From: Sphaerolaimus hirsutus
Taxonomy: Eukaryota > Nematoda > Chromadorea > Monhysterida > Sphaerolaimidae
Direction of reading: 5' to 3'
Assembly (NCBI GenBank): GCA_964036195.1
Contig: OZ038454.1
Coordinates: forward strand, 8,742,001-8,806,000
DNA: 64,000 nucleotides
Positions within the stretch are counted from its first letter, which is position 1, and every line of letters begins with the position of its first letter. Positions 11,803 to 22,595 of the stretch are shown here, piece by piece. The translations under genes and the position numbers were made by a program. The notes below the pieces were generated by a model. The model was given only the letters and a program-made list of their open reading frames with translations, had not been told where the DNA came from and searched no databases.

Positions 11803-12844
11803 GGACAAGCGCCGACCAAGTACAAGCGGCCTTCCGGCCGACAACATCACCGATTTTATACGCGGCGGCGAGCAAAGTGGTTCCATGGGATGAGCGCCGA
11901 GCGGCAATTAAAATCGGCGCTGCGCTCGCGGCACCGTGGAAATGGAATGGCGGAAATAGTGCAGAGGGGTGTTGTCTTCATTTAGCCACTGGTGCCAGCC
12001 CCCAGAGGTTCGGTTGGGTGGGACAAAGTTTATGTAAATACATCGAGTGGCGAGAATCGCGAATTTTTCAGTATGGTAAAATAGACGACGAATTTTTTTC
12101 CAATAAAGGCATCAAAAAGTCGTTTTGTTCCAACGTCAGCTGGGAACGTCAGCATTAATGTTCAGTGAATTCCACGACAGTTGACAAGGTCGTAGCTAAT
12201 TCCAATTTATAGGCATGCAAATGCCATATGACATATTTTAAGTCGAAATATTTACGCAGCTCAAGTTCAACCCAAAAATGTGCAAACGATGTAACTAATT
12301 ATTAACAATAATGGATGCAAAGCTTTGTAATTATTTAATTGTCTACGCCGCTTTGCAGTAAACTAGAATTCCATCAAAAAAACAAATGACATTAATTTCA
12401 AATAGCGAGTAGGTAAACAGAAGTTTGGCATACAATTTTATTAGCAGTGTTTTCGTCTAAAAAAATGGCGTCTGATTGGCTGCGGGAAACAAGTTTTTTA
12501 GTCGGTGATTCGTTATTCAAAAGGCCAGTTTCGAAGGTGGCCCAAAAATGGCCAGTCTGCCTGCAGCGCCACAAACACCAAACCGCAGAGGAGTGCGGGC
12601 GGTGCGCACAAACAAAACTAGCCATCGCAGCGGCAGAACAATTTTTTTTTCGGGCCGAATTTTTCAGTGTTAGTGAATTTTCTGGTAGTTTTTTTAATGA
12701 ATTCTTCTAAACTGTCATTTTCACCACTTCCAACCTCCTCACAAAGTATTGAAAACAGTCAATGTAAGCTGACCCATTTTCAAATACCATCCACTAATAC
12801 AAAAGGTGCATACCTACACCCAAAAGAGGATTTTTGTTAAGGGT
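11803..12844. other. region without supported gene
   Basis: An open frame runs from the family A repeat to about 12158 on the plus strand, but it has no recognisable family and starts inside the repeat. The rest is AT-rich and featureless to me. Confidence 0.25.
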
Positions 12845-13255
12845 CGTTCACACGGTTTCGTGTGCCAACAAAAAAGTTAAGCAAGAAAGTTCCATAATTC
12901 CGGAATTAAGTTCCGTATCTGCGCGAAAAGCCAGTGAAGTATACTCACTAGTTAAGTGTACACACATGCCAATTTGCAGATAATTTGAGCCTATCGTTCA
13001 AGACTTATAAGCATTTGAAGTTGAATTTCAGTTGTCGGTTTGGTTTCAAAACAGAAACCGAACTGACAACTAAAATTCATTTTCAAATGCCTATAATTCT
13101 TGAACGACATGCTCAAATTATCTGCAAATTGGCATGTGTGTACATTCAACTAGTGAGCACACTCCACCGCTTTTTCTTGCAGATATGGAACTTAATTCCA
13201 GAATTATGGAACTTTTTCACCAAACTTTTTGTTGGCACACGAAAGCGTGTGAACG
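12845..13255. repeat. foldback element, about 200-base arms
   Basis: CGTTCACACGGTTTCGTGTGCCAAC at the left is mirrored by GTTGGCACACGAAAGCGTGTGAACG at the right. The two arms stay complementary almost to the centre (about 13045-13060). Confidence 0.8.
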
Positions 13256-13267
13256 CTGCTTTAGACA

Positions 13268-13728
13268 GCGTTTACACTGGGATGACTGTGACGACAAAAA
13301 TGCTATTTTTCAGCCATTTTTGTGTGATACATGAAATATTTTTCATGTGTGAAGCCTCAATTGATCATGACTTGATCAGCCGCACTGCCTAAGACAAACA
13401 TAAAATTATATACATTGCGTGTTCATGCACACTAGATCACACTTTTTTCTTGTTGTCAGAGGTTGTCGCTGATTTGTTGTCTCCAGGCACTTTAACTAGG
13501 CCGTCGACCACACCCCTTTAACAAATACAGTGACAGCCTCCTACAAAAAAATGTGATCTAGTGTGCATGAACACACAATGTATATAATTTGATGTCTGTC
13601 TTAGGCAGTGGGGCTGATCAAGTCATGATCAGTTGAGCCTTCATACATGTAAAATATTTCATATTCATCCAACAAAAATGGCTAAAAAATTGCATTTTTT
13701 GTCATCACAGTCATCACAGTGTAAAAGG
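13268..13728. repeat. second foldback element directly downstream
   Basis: The left arm TTACACTGGGATGACTGTGA pairs with the right arm TCACAGTCATCACAGTGTAA. The inner blocks around TGATCATGACTTGATCAG and the ATGCACACTAGATCACA block are also mirrored. It is unrelated in sequence to its neighbour. Confidence 0.75.
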
Positions 13729-14154
13729 TGCCTTATTGTTTGACAATTACAAACAATAGAAAAAACACTCTTCTTTCAGAGTAAATACAGTATACTCTTG
13801 TGAGTTTACACCTGGCAGGCGTGGTTTGCAGTGGAAGTGTGCCAACAATATTTAAAAGATTCAATTTTTATAAAAAGATGAAAAAATTCAATGCTTATGT
13901 AAAAATTTTTGCAACAATGGTTTTTTTCTTCATATTTTCACAAAAATCGAATGCTGTAATTATCATTGGCATGCTTCCAATGTGAGACAAAAATAACTGC
14001 ACATGCAGAGTGTCATGTCAATGACAAAACAGCCAAGCCTACAAAAGAAAAGGTAATAAAAGAATTTAATTAATAAATTCACTAAATTCACAAAAATACA
14101 TTTTGTTGGGTCACAATTGGATGGGGCCTGCTATCCACACTAGTATCTGAAAAG

Positions 14155-14548
14155 CATAGTTGTTAAAACATGTTTACTTTTACTCACAAAATATATATAC
14201 TCAAGTACTGAGTAAATACATTTACTCTAAATCCAAAAAAAGTAGCAGTGCTTGCTTTCACATATAATTTTTGAAACTACTTGAGTACAGAAAATGTATT
14301 TCAGATAAAACTTAAATACAGTCATCTATATAAACTTTTTAAGGGTAATGAAGGGAAAAAGGAAGCAAATAGGTCAAAAATAGGGTCACATTTACGTTTT
14401 CCTTGGGAAAAGTATGTTTACTCATGTTTACCCATGAGTAAAAGTAAACAAAAAATACTTTACGTTTTCTGTACTCAGGGGGTGAGTAAAAATAAATATT
14501 TTACATTTAAGTATAATTTGAAAAAAGTTCGGTACTGTTTACAACTCT
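14155..14548. repeat. GTTGTTAAAA-ended element (family C), copy 2
   Basis: It begins TAGTTGTTAAAACATG and ends CTGTTTACAACTC, with GAGTAAATACATTTAC and CATGAGTAAAAGTAAAC blocks inside. Confidence 0.5.
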
Positions 14549-14780
14549 GCTGAAAATTACTCAAAGAGCAGTCTCAGTCGCGGCGGCAGCGACATTTCCG
14601 GCAATGTTTGATGTGGAGCCAAATGCGCTGGGGCGCGGGCAACGCGGGCCGCAAATGCGTACAAACAAAGCGTAGCGGTCGATGTGATGCGTTCAGGAAT
14701 GGAATTGGAAAGTGCCCGAATAAACGCTAGGTAGAACTACGACCCGGTAGTGAGCTCAACCCGGCGTACTGGCAGCTCAG

Positions 14781-14800
14781 TATATATATATATATATATA
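14781..14800. repeat. TA dinucleotide microsatellite
   Basis: Ten perfect TA units. Confidence 0.9.
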
Positions 14801-14875
14801 GGTAAGTCTTGCAGGATCAACAGGATGTCCAATGTGAGCCACGTCCTGATTGACATGGCCAATTACGTCACGGGC

Positions 14876-15292
14876 TGCTTTTTTAATACTGTGTTTCTTC
14901 TAATAGAACTGCATACCTCCAATAGAACGGCACCTACGATAGAACGGCAGGTTTCGACACTTTTTCCACTGATGAAAGAAATAGATTGGCAACCTCCAAT
15001 GGAAAGGCAGGTAGAAATTACCTTGGGAGGGTGCCAAAACACAAAAAAAATAAAAAATGGGTGGTGAGAATATCCAAGGTGTTCAGTACTATGATTGAAC
15101 GGTTGTTTTCACATTTGGTTTGGTTTGAGTTGATGCTCTGAAATAAAAATGTTGCTTATGTTTCATAAAAATACTTCGTTCGAATGAAAAATGTGTGAAA
15201 AAACGTGTGAAAAAATAAACAGCAGCCTCCTATAAAATGGCACTTTAAATAGAACGGCGCGCTTCTATTAGAAGAAATATGGTATATAGCTT
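14876..15292. repeat. inverted-repeat element with AATAGAACGGC units (family I)
   Basis: TTTCTTCTAATAGAAC at the left pairs with CTTCTATTAGAAGAAATA at the right. TCCAATAGAACGGCA-type units recur inside. A shorter copy is at 17148-17337 and fragments lie at about 15690-15760. Confidence 0.6.
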
Positions 15293-15299
15293 GGCTTAC

Positions 15300-16260
15300 G
15301 TTTGGGCAAAGTATCAGCACTGATAACACTAGTGATGAACACCCAGTTGAGTTTGCTAGTCTAAATAGTAGTGCGGGTCGAATCTAGCATCAGGCTTTAC
15401 CTAAATAAATTATTCTGAAATTACACCAGTAATTGACATTGAAATATGTGTGAAAGTGTAGAAGCGAAACCGGATCATAGGTCCGTAGGAGAATCCAGCA
15501 AGTGAAAAAATAGTGAACTGAAATATGGTCTGCATGGGAACTTCGGGCACGGTTAGACTTAGGGGTCTGCAAAATTGCATGGTAAAAAAAGTGCTAATCA
15601 AAGAACCTCTACTCTAGTCTGACCCACACTGTGTCTGGATGATCACCATAAATAACTGTAGAGAACAACACTAATCTAAATACCTATTACTTCCGTATTC
15701 CTTCGAATAGATCGGTGGGTCTCCAATAGAAGGGGTCTACCATAGAAGGTACACTGTTTTGACTTTATTTGGATGCCGATAAATAGAAATAGAAATAGAA
15801 ATTATATCTGTACATATCAACCTACATTGCTACACAAACTAGTCTATCTTATAGCTGTTATGCAAATTGGACGTAATAAATACATAGCATAAATCCGGCA
15901 GACATTTTGGAAGTCAATAATCTACGGCATTTTCGTACGAGTGCGCGTACATGAACGAGACGAGTTTACATGATGTACCTCATTCCAGACGGGGGGTATT
16001 TCGAGGGGGGGGGGGGTTAATTCAAGGAGATAATTCGAGGAAATACGGTAATATAGTATATTAAGCAACCAAAGGCTACTAAATTCAAAAACAGCGCACT
16101 AGTGTCCATACGCGGCTCAACCCATCGCATCAGAAATAGGTCGACCTAAACACGAAAGTGCGAGGCAATTGAAATAAGTTGCAGCGAGAAGATTGGCGCC
16201 GGGCCGCCCCCGGGGCCGGGCCGGGTGGGCGCCTCCCGCAAACACAACATAAAAGTGAGT
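15300..16260. other. AT-rich region without supported gene
   Basis: It holds repeat fragments (family I near 15690-15760, family H near 15990-16050) and no recognisable coding or RNA gene. Confidence 0.3.
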
Positions 16261-16271
16261 GAACGGACTGC

Positions 16272-16813
16272 AGAGTTGTTAAAAGCACTGAACTTTTTTC
16301 AAAGTAAACGTAAACGTAAAGTATTTTTATTTCACTCACAGCTGACTACAGAAAACGTAAAGTAATTTTTTATACTTTTACACTGCGTAAAACGTGAGTT
16401 AAATACTTTTTTTCCTGGGAAAACGTAAAAGTGTGTATTTTTCTCACAGAAAATGTAAAAGTGAGTATTTTTCTCAAAGAAAACGTAAAAGAGGGTCATT
16501 ATCCTGACAGAAAATGTATAACTGACTATTTTCTCACACAGAAAACGTAAAAGCCAGTATATTTTTCATTTTTTTTGTCGGGAATACGTCAAACGTGTGG
16601 TTTTTTCTCCTGATACGTATTTCTTGGGGAAATATCCACTGTTTGGCACTTTCTATGCCCCCTGAAAACACGTTTTCGGTACTTTCGTACTGTCAAAAAA
16701 GTACGCGAGTAAGTGAGTACCGGTATTTTTTTGCGGGAGGAAACGTAAACGTATTTACGCAGTACTCGAGTATACGTATTTATCGAGTAAAGGTAAATAC
16801 GTTTTAACAACTA
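16272..16813. repeat. GTTGTTAAAA-ended element (family C), copy 3
   Basis: AGAGTTGTTAAAAGCACTG at the left and CGTTTTAACAACT at the right. The interior is built from GAAAACGTAAAAGTG units about 40 bases apart. Confidence 0.65.
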
Positions 16814-17147
16814 TGGAACGGAGCACCGCTGCGCATTGAAACAGCGCGCTGGCCGAATAAGGTAGGTAAGTTGTGCACGACCGAAAGCACCGTTGAATCT
16901 GCTCACGCGGGGATAGTATAGTACAAGTTTAAGAGTCTTATGCACTGCCTGTTTACATAAATACATTTGAATGGCGTGGCCGGCGGCGGGGGGGGGGGGG
17001 GACTTCCCGAAAAATTTATCGTTTTTTTTCTCAACTGAAAATGCGCAGTTCACTACAACAGTACAGGATCGCGTCGCCAAAAAAAAGTAATGTGACAAGT
17101 GCGGATGGATGGGGGCGCTGCTGAGAAAGTTGAGTAGGCACCGTATT

Positions 17148-17337
17148 TCTTCTGATAGAACGGCATACCTCCAATAGAACGGCACCTCCAATAGAACGAC
17201 AGGTTTTGATAGGTTCTTGTGCGCAACAAGTCAATAGAACGGCACTCTCCAATTGAAAGGTCCCTCCAATAGAACGGCAGGTAAAAAAGTTGACGAAAAA
17301 AATAGAACGGCGATTTTCTATTAGAAAAAATACGGTA
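17148..17337. repeat. family I element, short copy
   Basis: CCGTATTTCTTCTGATAGAAC is mirrored by TTCTATTAGAAAAAATACGG. CCAATAGAACGGCA units lie inside. Confidence 0.7.
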
Positions 17338-18481
17338 GTTAGCTATGTTGATGTCAATAAAGTCGCAGCGTTGCAGGTGCACCCTGCTTGCACTACAGTT
17401 CAACACTGTTAAAATATTACATACAAGGCTTAGCGGCTGGGACACTGTTTTTTAAGTGTTTTTTTTCTGTTGCCGCAGTGTACTGAAACAACACTTGTGC
17501 AACACACCAAGTTTGCAGATGATCGTGTCGTGTGCATTCGAGTTCTTTTTTCACTTTGTATTTATTAATAGCGTAGGTTTCATTTGTAGGTAACTCCACC
17601 TTTTTTAAGTTTGTTCTGCATTACACAGATCACAAACTGCAGTTTTTACAGCAGATCACAAACATTGACTTTACACTCATTTTGGGTGGGGTATTTCAAG
17701 GGCGGTGGTACCGTATTTCGAGGGTGTAGTTCGAGAAAAGACTGTAATCACACATAGCATTGAAAAAAACAACCAATTTTGAGAAAATATAATTAAATAT
17801 TATCTCAGAAAATCTCTCAAGAAAAAAATATAATTAAATCTCTTGGGTCATTTTTGAAAATATAATTAAATCTCTGAGAAAATCTCTTGCAGTTCAAAAA
17901 AATTTCACAAAATCTCTCAACTTTAAGTATGATTTAATCGATATTTCAATGTGTTTGAACCATTAAGAGTAGATATTAAGCACATTATGTGTTGTTTTAC
18001 CTTTTCATTCACAATTCATATGATAACAGCATATTGTCTACTGATGGCATACTTTGTACTACCATGTATTTAGTATCTGAATGATGAACAAAAATATGGT
18101 TTAGGCATTTTTCCTCATAGTAGAATACATTACTTTCACGTGTGATGATCCCCACAGAATTTATCAGATGAGTTTTTCACCAAAATTTGGTAAACTAACT
18201 ATATTTCCAAAGCATGCTGTCAAAACAGCTAGAACCCAGTGCATAAGTTTACCCGTTGCACAAGTAGCAACATCCAGTGCCAATGTAGACCTGGTGCTTA
18301 GCAATACAGCTATACTGCAGGGGTTCAGTATGGTTCAGGGGTACAGTATTTATGTTGTTGCGCTCGGCAGGCGCGTGTGCACGCGAGTGTCGCCCCGGTC
18401 GCCCGTCGCACTGCGCGCCGCTGGCGCGCAGTGAGGCGGGCCGCCGCGGCGGCACCCGCAAAGCACATGCGCCGGCCGGCA

Positions 18482-18516
18482 TTTATAAGGTGCGCAAGTC
18501 CGAGCATGTTCAGTTC
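18482..18516 (+). promoter_or_regulatory. possible TATA/initiator core promoter
   Basis: TTTATAAGG follows a strongly CpG-rich block and is followed about 28 bases later by TCAGTTCAGTT, which resembles an initiator. No coding gene follows, and the whole block lies inside the hAT-like element. Confidence 0.35.
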
Positions 18517-18768
18517 AGTTCCTTTTCCTATTTTCTCCCTTTTCCGTGCCCCAGTGAGTGTGTGCATAAAAGTGGAGTGTTGAGTTGAGTGGACTTGTCG
18601 CGCGGCGACGTTTCCCCATAAACGCACAATTACACCTAAAGCGAACGGTCCTCGATTTTTCGGTCGCCAGCATTTCAGGGAACGGCACTCGCTAGCCCTC
18701 GTGGTTCCCATCGCTGGTCGTCGCCATTTTCTCGATTTTCGCATGCTGAGTCGCTCATGCATGCAACA

Positions 18769-18819
18769 TGGTGACCACACTGGGAGTTGAACCCAGAATC
18801 TCCTGATTCGCAGTCAGGG
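18769..18819 (-). ncRNA. 3' half of a tRNA-Arg-like sequence (fragment)
   Basis: On the minus strand a 5-bp anticodon stem CCTGA/TCAGG closes a 7-base loop CTGCGAA (anticodon GCG). It is followed by a T arm CTGGG/CCCAG around TTCAACT and a 3' strand ending TGTGGTCACC. Arg tRNAs have this anticodon-arm pattern. The D arm and matching 5' acceptor strand are missing, so this is a fragment or a SINE-like piece, not a working tRNA gene. Confidence 0.5.
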
Positions 18820-19494
18820 TCGATATAGTTGAAAATAGATGAAAATTGGAAAAAAAGCACATGAACTACTGAATTTGAAGGTGAAAATGGGCAAATATAG
18901 AGAGATTTTCTCGAGAGATTTTCTCAATCAGGAGAAAATATAATTAAATCTCTCTAGAAAATCATGGAAAAAATATAAATCTCAGAAAATCGTATATTTT
19001 CTGAGATTTTCTGAGATTTTTTAAATATAAATCTCCCAGAGATTTTTTCAATGCTAATCACACACAATTTTCACTGCATTTTGTAAAAAATTCTGGCAAT
19101 ACTTATTTTTAAAAATTTCATTGTCTGCTGGACTTGGTGAAATGACAAAAATCACAAAAATAGTAATGTATACAAATGCCTATACACAGGTGGGTCGCCG
19201 GCCCTGCACAACCAACCAGTGCAAAGGGCACCAGAGAAAATGGCGCCACACGCAGCGTTAGCAAAATCTCAGAAAAAAATAAAAATAAAATAAAAATAAA
19301 ATGGAAAATTAAAGAATAAAATAAAATGGAAAATTTCAAAATAAAACTAAAAATTGTATAAAAATTCAACTTTTTGTTAACATATTGTAAAATTGAATTA
19401 AAATTCATATTTTTGTAAAATTGTATAAAAATTCATATTTTTGTTAAAAAATCATCTTGTTGCTTGAGCTTCTACCTGTTTATTTGTGGAACTG

Positions 19495-19930
19495 GGGGCA
19501 GTCCCAAGTAAAGTGTTAAATGTCATGTAAAATGTCATGCAAAGTGTCAATTGTCATGATGAATTTAAAGTAAAGTGTCAATTGTCATGACAAATATAAA
19601 TTAAAGTGTCAATTGTCAAGCAAACTGTATCCAAATCTTATGTTTTGTATCCAAATATTATGTTCTGTATCCAGATCTGGTTGTTTGATAATTCAAATCT
19701 TATGTGAACATTTGGATACAAATAATAAGATTTGAATACAAAACATAAGCTTTAGATACAAAACCATAAGATTTGGATACACAATTTACACTTTGCATGA
19801 CACTTGTCCTGACTATTGCCACTTTACTTGACATTTGACATGTCACTTGACATTTTGCATGACAATTGACACTACTTTACATTTGTCAGGACAATTGACA
19901 CTTTGCATGACATTTTACAAATTCACCCAG
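19495..19930. repeat. long palindromic repeat related to family A
   Basis: It begins GGCAGTCCCAAGTAAAGTG. Blocks AAAGTGTCAATTGTCATGAC and TTGGATACAAA are mirrored in the second half, giving a large foldback with arms of roughly 200 bases. Confidence 0.55.
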
Positions 19931-20093
19931 CACACTCCAGTAGTCCTTCTACTGGAAGTGCAAACCATTGTTATCAATAATTGTAAGTTTACACTTGCAG
20001 CTACATAGCTAACAATGCCTATTTACTGCATGCAGCTTTGGTAAAGTAATGGAAAAAATTGTCACATGTTTTTCATGAAAAGGTATAATGATT

Positions 20094-20357
20094 AGGGTGT
20101 CAAATTTCCGTTTTCTCTTTTTCCGTTTCTGCTTTCCGCGGGCAATTTTTTTCCGTTTTCCATTCCGTTTTCCGGCAAGTGCAAAATTTTTTCCATTTCT
20201 GCTTTTCCGCAGGCAAAATTCTTTCCATTTTCCGTTTTCCGTTCCGTTTTCCGACAAGTGCAAATATTTTTCCGTTTCCATTTCCGTTTTCCGGCAAGTG
20301 CAAATTTTTTTCCGTTTCCGTTTCCATTTTCTGTAAAACAAATTTTGCTGACACCCT
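20094..20357. repeat. family D element, copy 2
   Basis: It has the same AGGGTGTCAAA and GACACCCT ends and TTTCCGTTTTCCG core as the copy at 3368-3983. It ends 120 bases left of the Polinton. Confidence 0.65.
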
Positions 20358-20481
20358 AATAATGATAATATTTTTCTGGCCTTGCATGTACGATTCCGAT
20401 TTTTTGTAAAAGTTTTGTAAAATTTCTGTAAAATGTTCTTAAAATGGTGTCATTTTATTTTATTAATGACTTTTGGGAATA

Positions 20482-20947
20482 AGCAGTATAACAGGTCTTT
20501 TTGACCTATGGGGGAAAGGGTGTGCGCTACACTCGTTCCAAGTAAAGAAAATGGGGGGAATATGGTAGGAATTTTTCCGGAAAGTGTCCGGATTATTGAA
20601 ACTTATGTCCCCAAAGTGGTACTTATGTTTCTATGACGTCATAGTTGTTGACGCAAGATGGGTTACGGTAGCGACGCGAGAATTGTGGGTTGACGCAAGA
20701 TTATATGGGGGGGGTTGACGCAAAATAAAGCGACGCAAGATTATTGCGTCGCCGTATCCAAATCTTATGGTAGTGTTGGGGGGGTGAGGTGTTTTGCGTC
20801 GCTAGCTACCGTAACCTAATTTTGCGTCAAGTGACTACCATAACCTAATTTTGTGTTGCCATGTGGTTTAGCATAGAAATTTTGTTTTTGACTTGTGTTG
20901 GAATGAGTGTAGTGCACACCTTATTTCCTCATAGGTTCAAAGGCCCT
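20482..20947 (+). repeat. left terminal inverted repeat of the Polinton
   Basis: The outer part to about 20829 matches the right repeat almost base for base. The inner part is diverged but both arms end again in a shared block, CATAGGTTCAAAGGCCCT. The inner end (GGAATGAGTGTAGTGCACACC) is itself an inverted copy of the outer end (GGTGTGCGCTACACTCGTTCC), so each repeat can fold on itself. Confidence 0.95.
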
Positions 20948-21511
20948 GATGATAGTGAATGTGTGTTATTTATTTTAATGTTTTAGCTTGTCCTAATTTG
21001 ATGGTTGATAAAAAGATTATATGCAGTGAATGTTGATACAGAAAAGAAAGAGAGAATGTCTACACTGAATTGGAAGAAGCAAAGGTTTGAAAAAAGTGTA
21101 CTGTGGGGTGAATGCATACATGGTTTGAAATTGTGATGACCTTGAAAGTGTTTTGGGTTTGAAATTGTGATGACCTTGAAAGAGTTTTGAACGGTGTTCC
21201 ACTGCATAGGGAATGCATGTAAATTTTGAATTTGTGATGGCCTTGTAAATTATGTTTGAACGTGCCACTGTGTGTAAGTGTCCTTGAATTGATTGGATTA
21301 AGAGAAACCTTTGATGTTGCCATGCCTCAATATGCACCTGTTGTGAATTATGTGACACCTTTGATGTTGCCATTCTGCAGCTGTTGTGTTTTTATGGGCT
21401 TTGGTTGGTATAAATACTGTTGTGTGAAGTGAGTAATTTCATATTCATCTTTTCACACTAAGAATAGTAACAATAGTAATAATAACAGAAACAATATCAG
21501 TATGAGTGAAA
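20948..21511. repeat. leader between left terminal repeat and first gene
   Basis: It contains three imperfect copies of a unit like TTTGAAATTGTGATGACCTTG (about 21120-21250). No gene is supported. It may hold the 3' region of the leftward gene. Confidence 0.45.
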
Positions 21512-22507
21512 TCATGTAGTACACTTAAGTGAAGTATGTTCTTCAGCTATTTTATGGCAAAAGTGAAACTTTTCTTTCAATTCATTCTTACTGCTTAACA
21601 TGACACAATACTTGAATTCATAGTGAAAAGTATCTAAATATTGATCTGGTATTTTCTGTTTGATGTGCCAAATCATATTTTTCCACATTGCAAGAGGTGA
21701 AGCATTCATGTCATGTTGATGGATGAGTTTTGTAATTTGTACTGTAATTGTACATGCCTTACATTTTGATAGTATTTGATCAAGTTGACTTGTATCTAAA
21801 AATAATTGTAGCATTTGTCCTGTAAGTATGTCGTTTGTACATACAAATGACAAAACTAATTGGGATGGTTTTAAGTTGGTAACAATTGAATGTAAATAAG
21901 CAAATGTGTGTCTAAAGGCAATTTGTGTGTTGTTACCGATTACAAATAAAGCTAGTTGACACATTTTTTCCTTTTTGGCAAAAATTGGCCACAGTTGATA
22001 TAGGTAATGTGTGCAATTATTATTCATCTCATCTCTTACAACAAAGCATACTCGCTTAATATTCATACACCAGCGAATCATATTGGTAACATGTATGGGT
22101 ATTTTTTCACCATATGGGATGGATAGTGAGAAACCATCATTTTTTCCAGATCCAAAGTAGTTGATAACAAGTTGCATTGTACCATCGGATGTGATTGTCC
22201 TAGCTTGGAATTCAATTAGTGTTATAAGTTTGCCTCGCATAATTGTCATAACGTGATTGCTGTTTAGCAAGTGAATCAGGGTCCTACGTATATTAAATTC
22301 ATCACTGTTTTCATGACTTCGCTTCTTTGTGCCAACACATTTGATAAGCATTAGGATGTGTCCGATTGGAATGTAGGACAGCAAAAGAGCACCTATTTCA
22401 AGTGGTACATCTTTTCTGAAGTATGCCATTATGTTTTCCACATAATCATTATCGTCCTGGAATTGAGGGATTTTGTTTGTGGTATAAAGATATTGAATTT
22501 TTGACAT
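21512..22507 (-). CDS. unknown 331-residue protein, divergent from the polymerase
   Basis: A single uninterrupted frame starts at ATG 22507, only 88 bases from the start of the DNA polymerase gene on the other strand, so the two probably share a promoter. I do not recognise the family. The protein has Cys, His and Lys-rich stretches and several hydrophobic helices (for example GALLLSYIPIGHILMLI near residue 40) but no clear signal peptide or membrane anchor. A short block with DGTMQLVIN resembles a piece of the polymerase N-terminal region, perhaps by chance. It is the only long gene of the element without an intron. Function is unknown. Confidence 0.6.
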   Translation of the reverse strand: MSKIQYLYTTNKIPQFQDDNDYVENIMAYFRKDVPLEIGALLLSYIPIGHILMLIKCVGTKKRSHENSDEFNIRRTLIHLLNSNHVMTIMRGKLITLIEFQARTITSDGTMQLVINYFGSGKNDGFSLSIPYGEKIPIHVTNMIRWCMNIKRVCFVVRDEMNNNCTHYLYQLWPIFAKKEKMCQLALFVIGNNTQIAFRHTFAYLHSIVTNLKPSQLVLSFVCTNDILTGQMLQLFLDTSQLDQILSKCKACTITVQITKLIHQHDMNASPLAMWKNMIWHIKQKIPDQYLDTFHYEFKYCVMLSSKNELKEKFHFCHKIAEEHTSLKCTT

Positions 22508-22595
22508 TGTTCACCAACCTTTGAAATGTAGACCTGTTTGCCTTTTATCACATTTTGAACTGCTGCAGATCTTATAGTGCTCATTTTAATAAATT

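Larger units (their letters stand above)
17755..19056. mobile_element. hAT-like non-autonomous element carrying promoter-like and tRNA-derived DNA
   Basis: Terminal TAGCATTGAAAAAA pairs with TTTTTTCAATGCTA. ATCACACA flanks both ends (17747-17754 and 19057-19064), an 8-bp duplication. AATATAATTAAATCTCT blocks are repeated near both ends in inverted orientation. The interior holds a GC-rich block (18350-18480) with a TATA motif, and the 3' half of a tRNA-like sequence. No transposase is present. Confidence 0.65.

Noticed and set aside
20179-20409. Phe/Pro-rich frame
   Set aside because: Translation of the TTTCCG array of a family D repeat.
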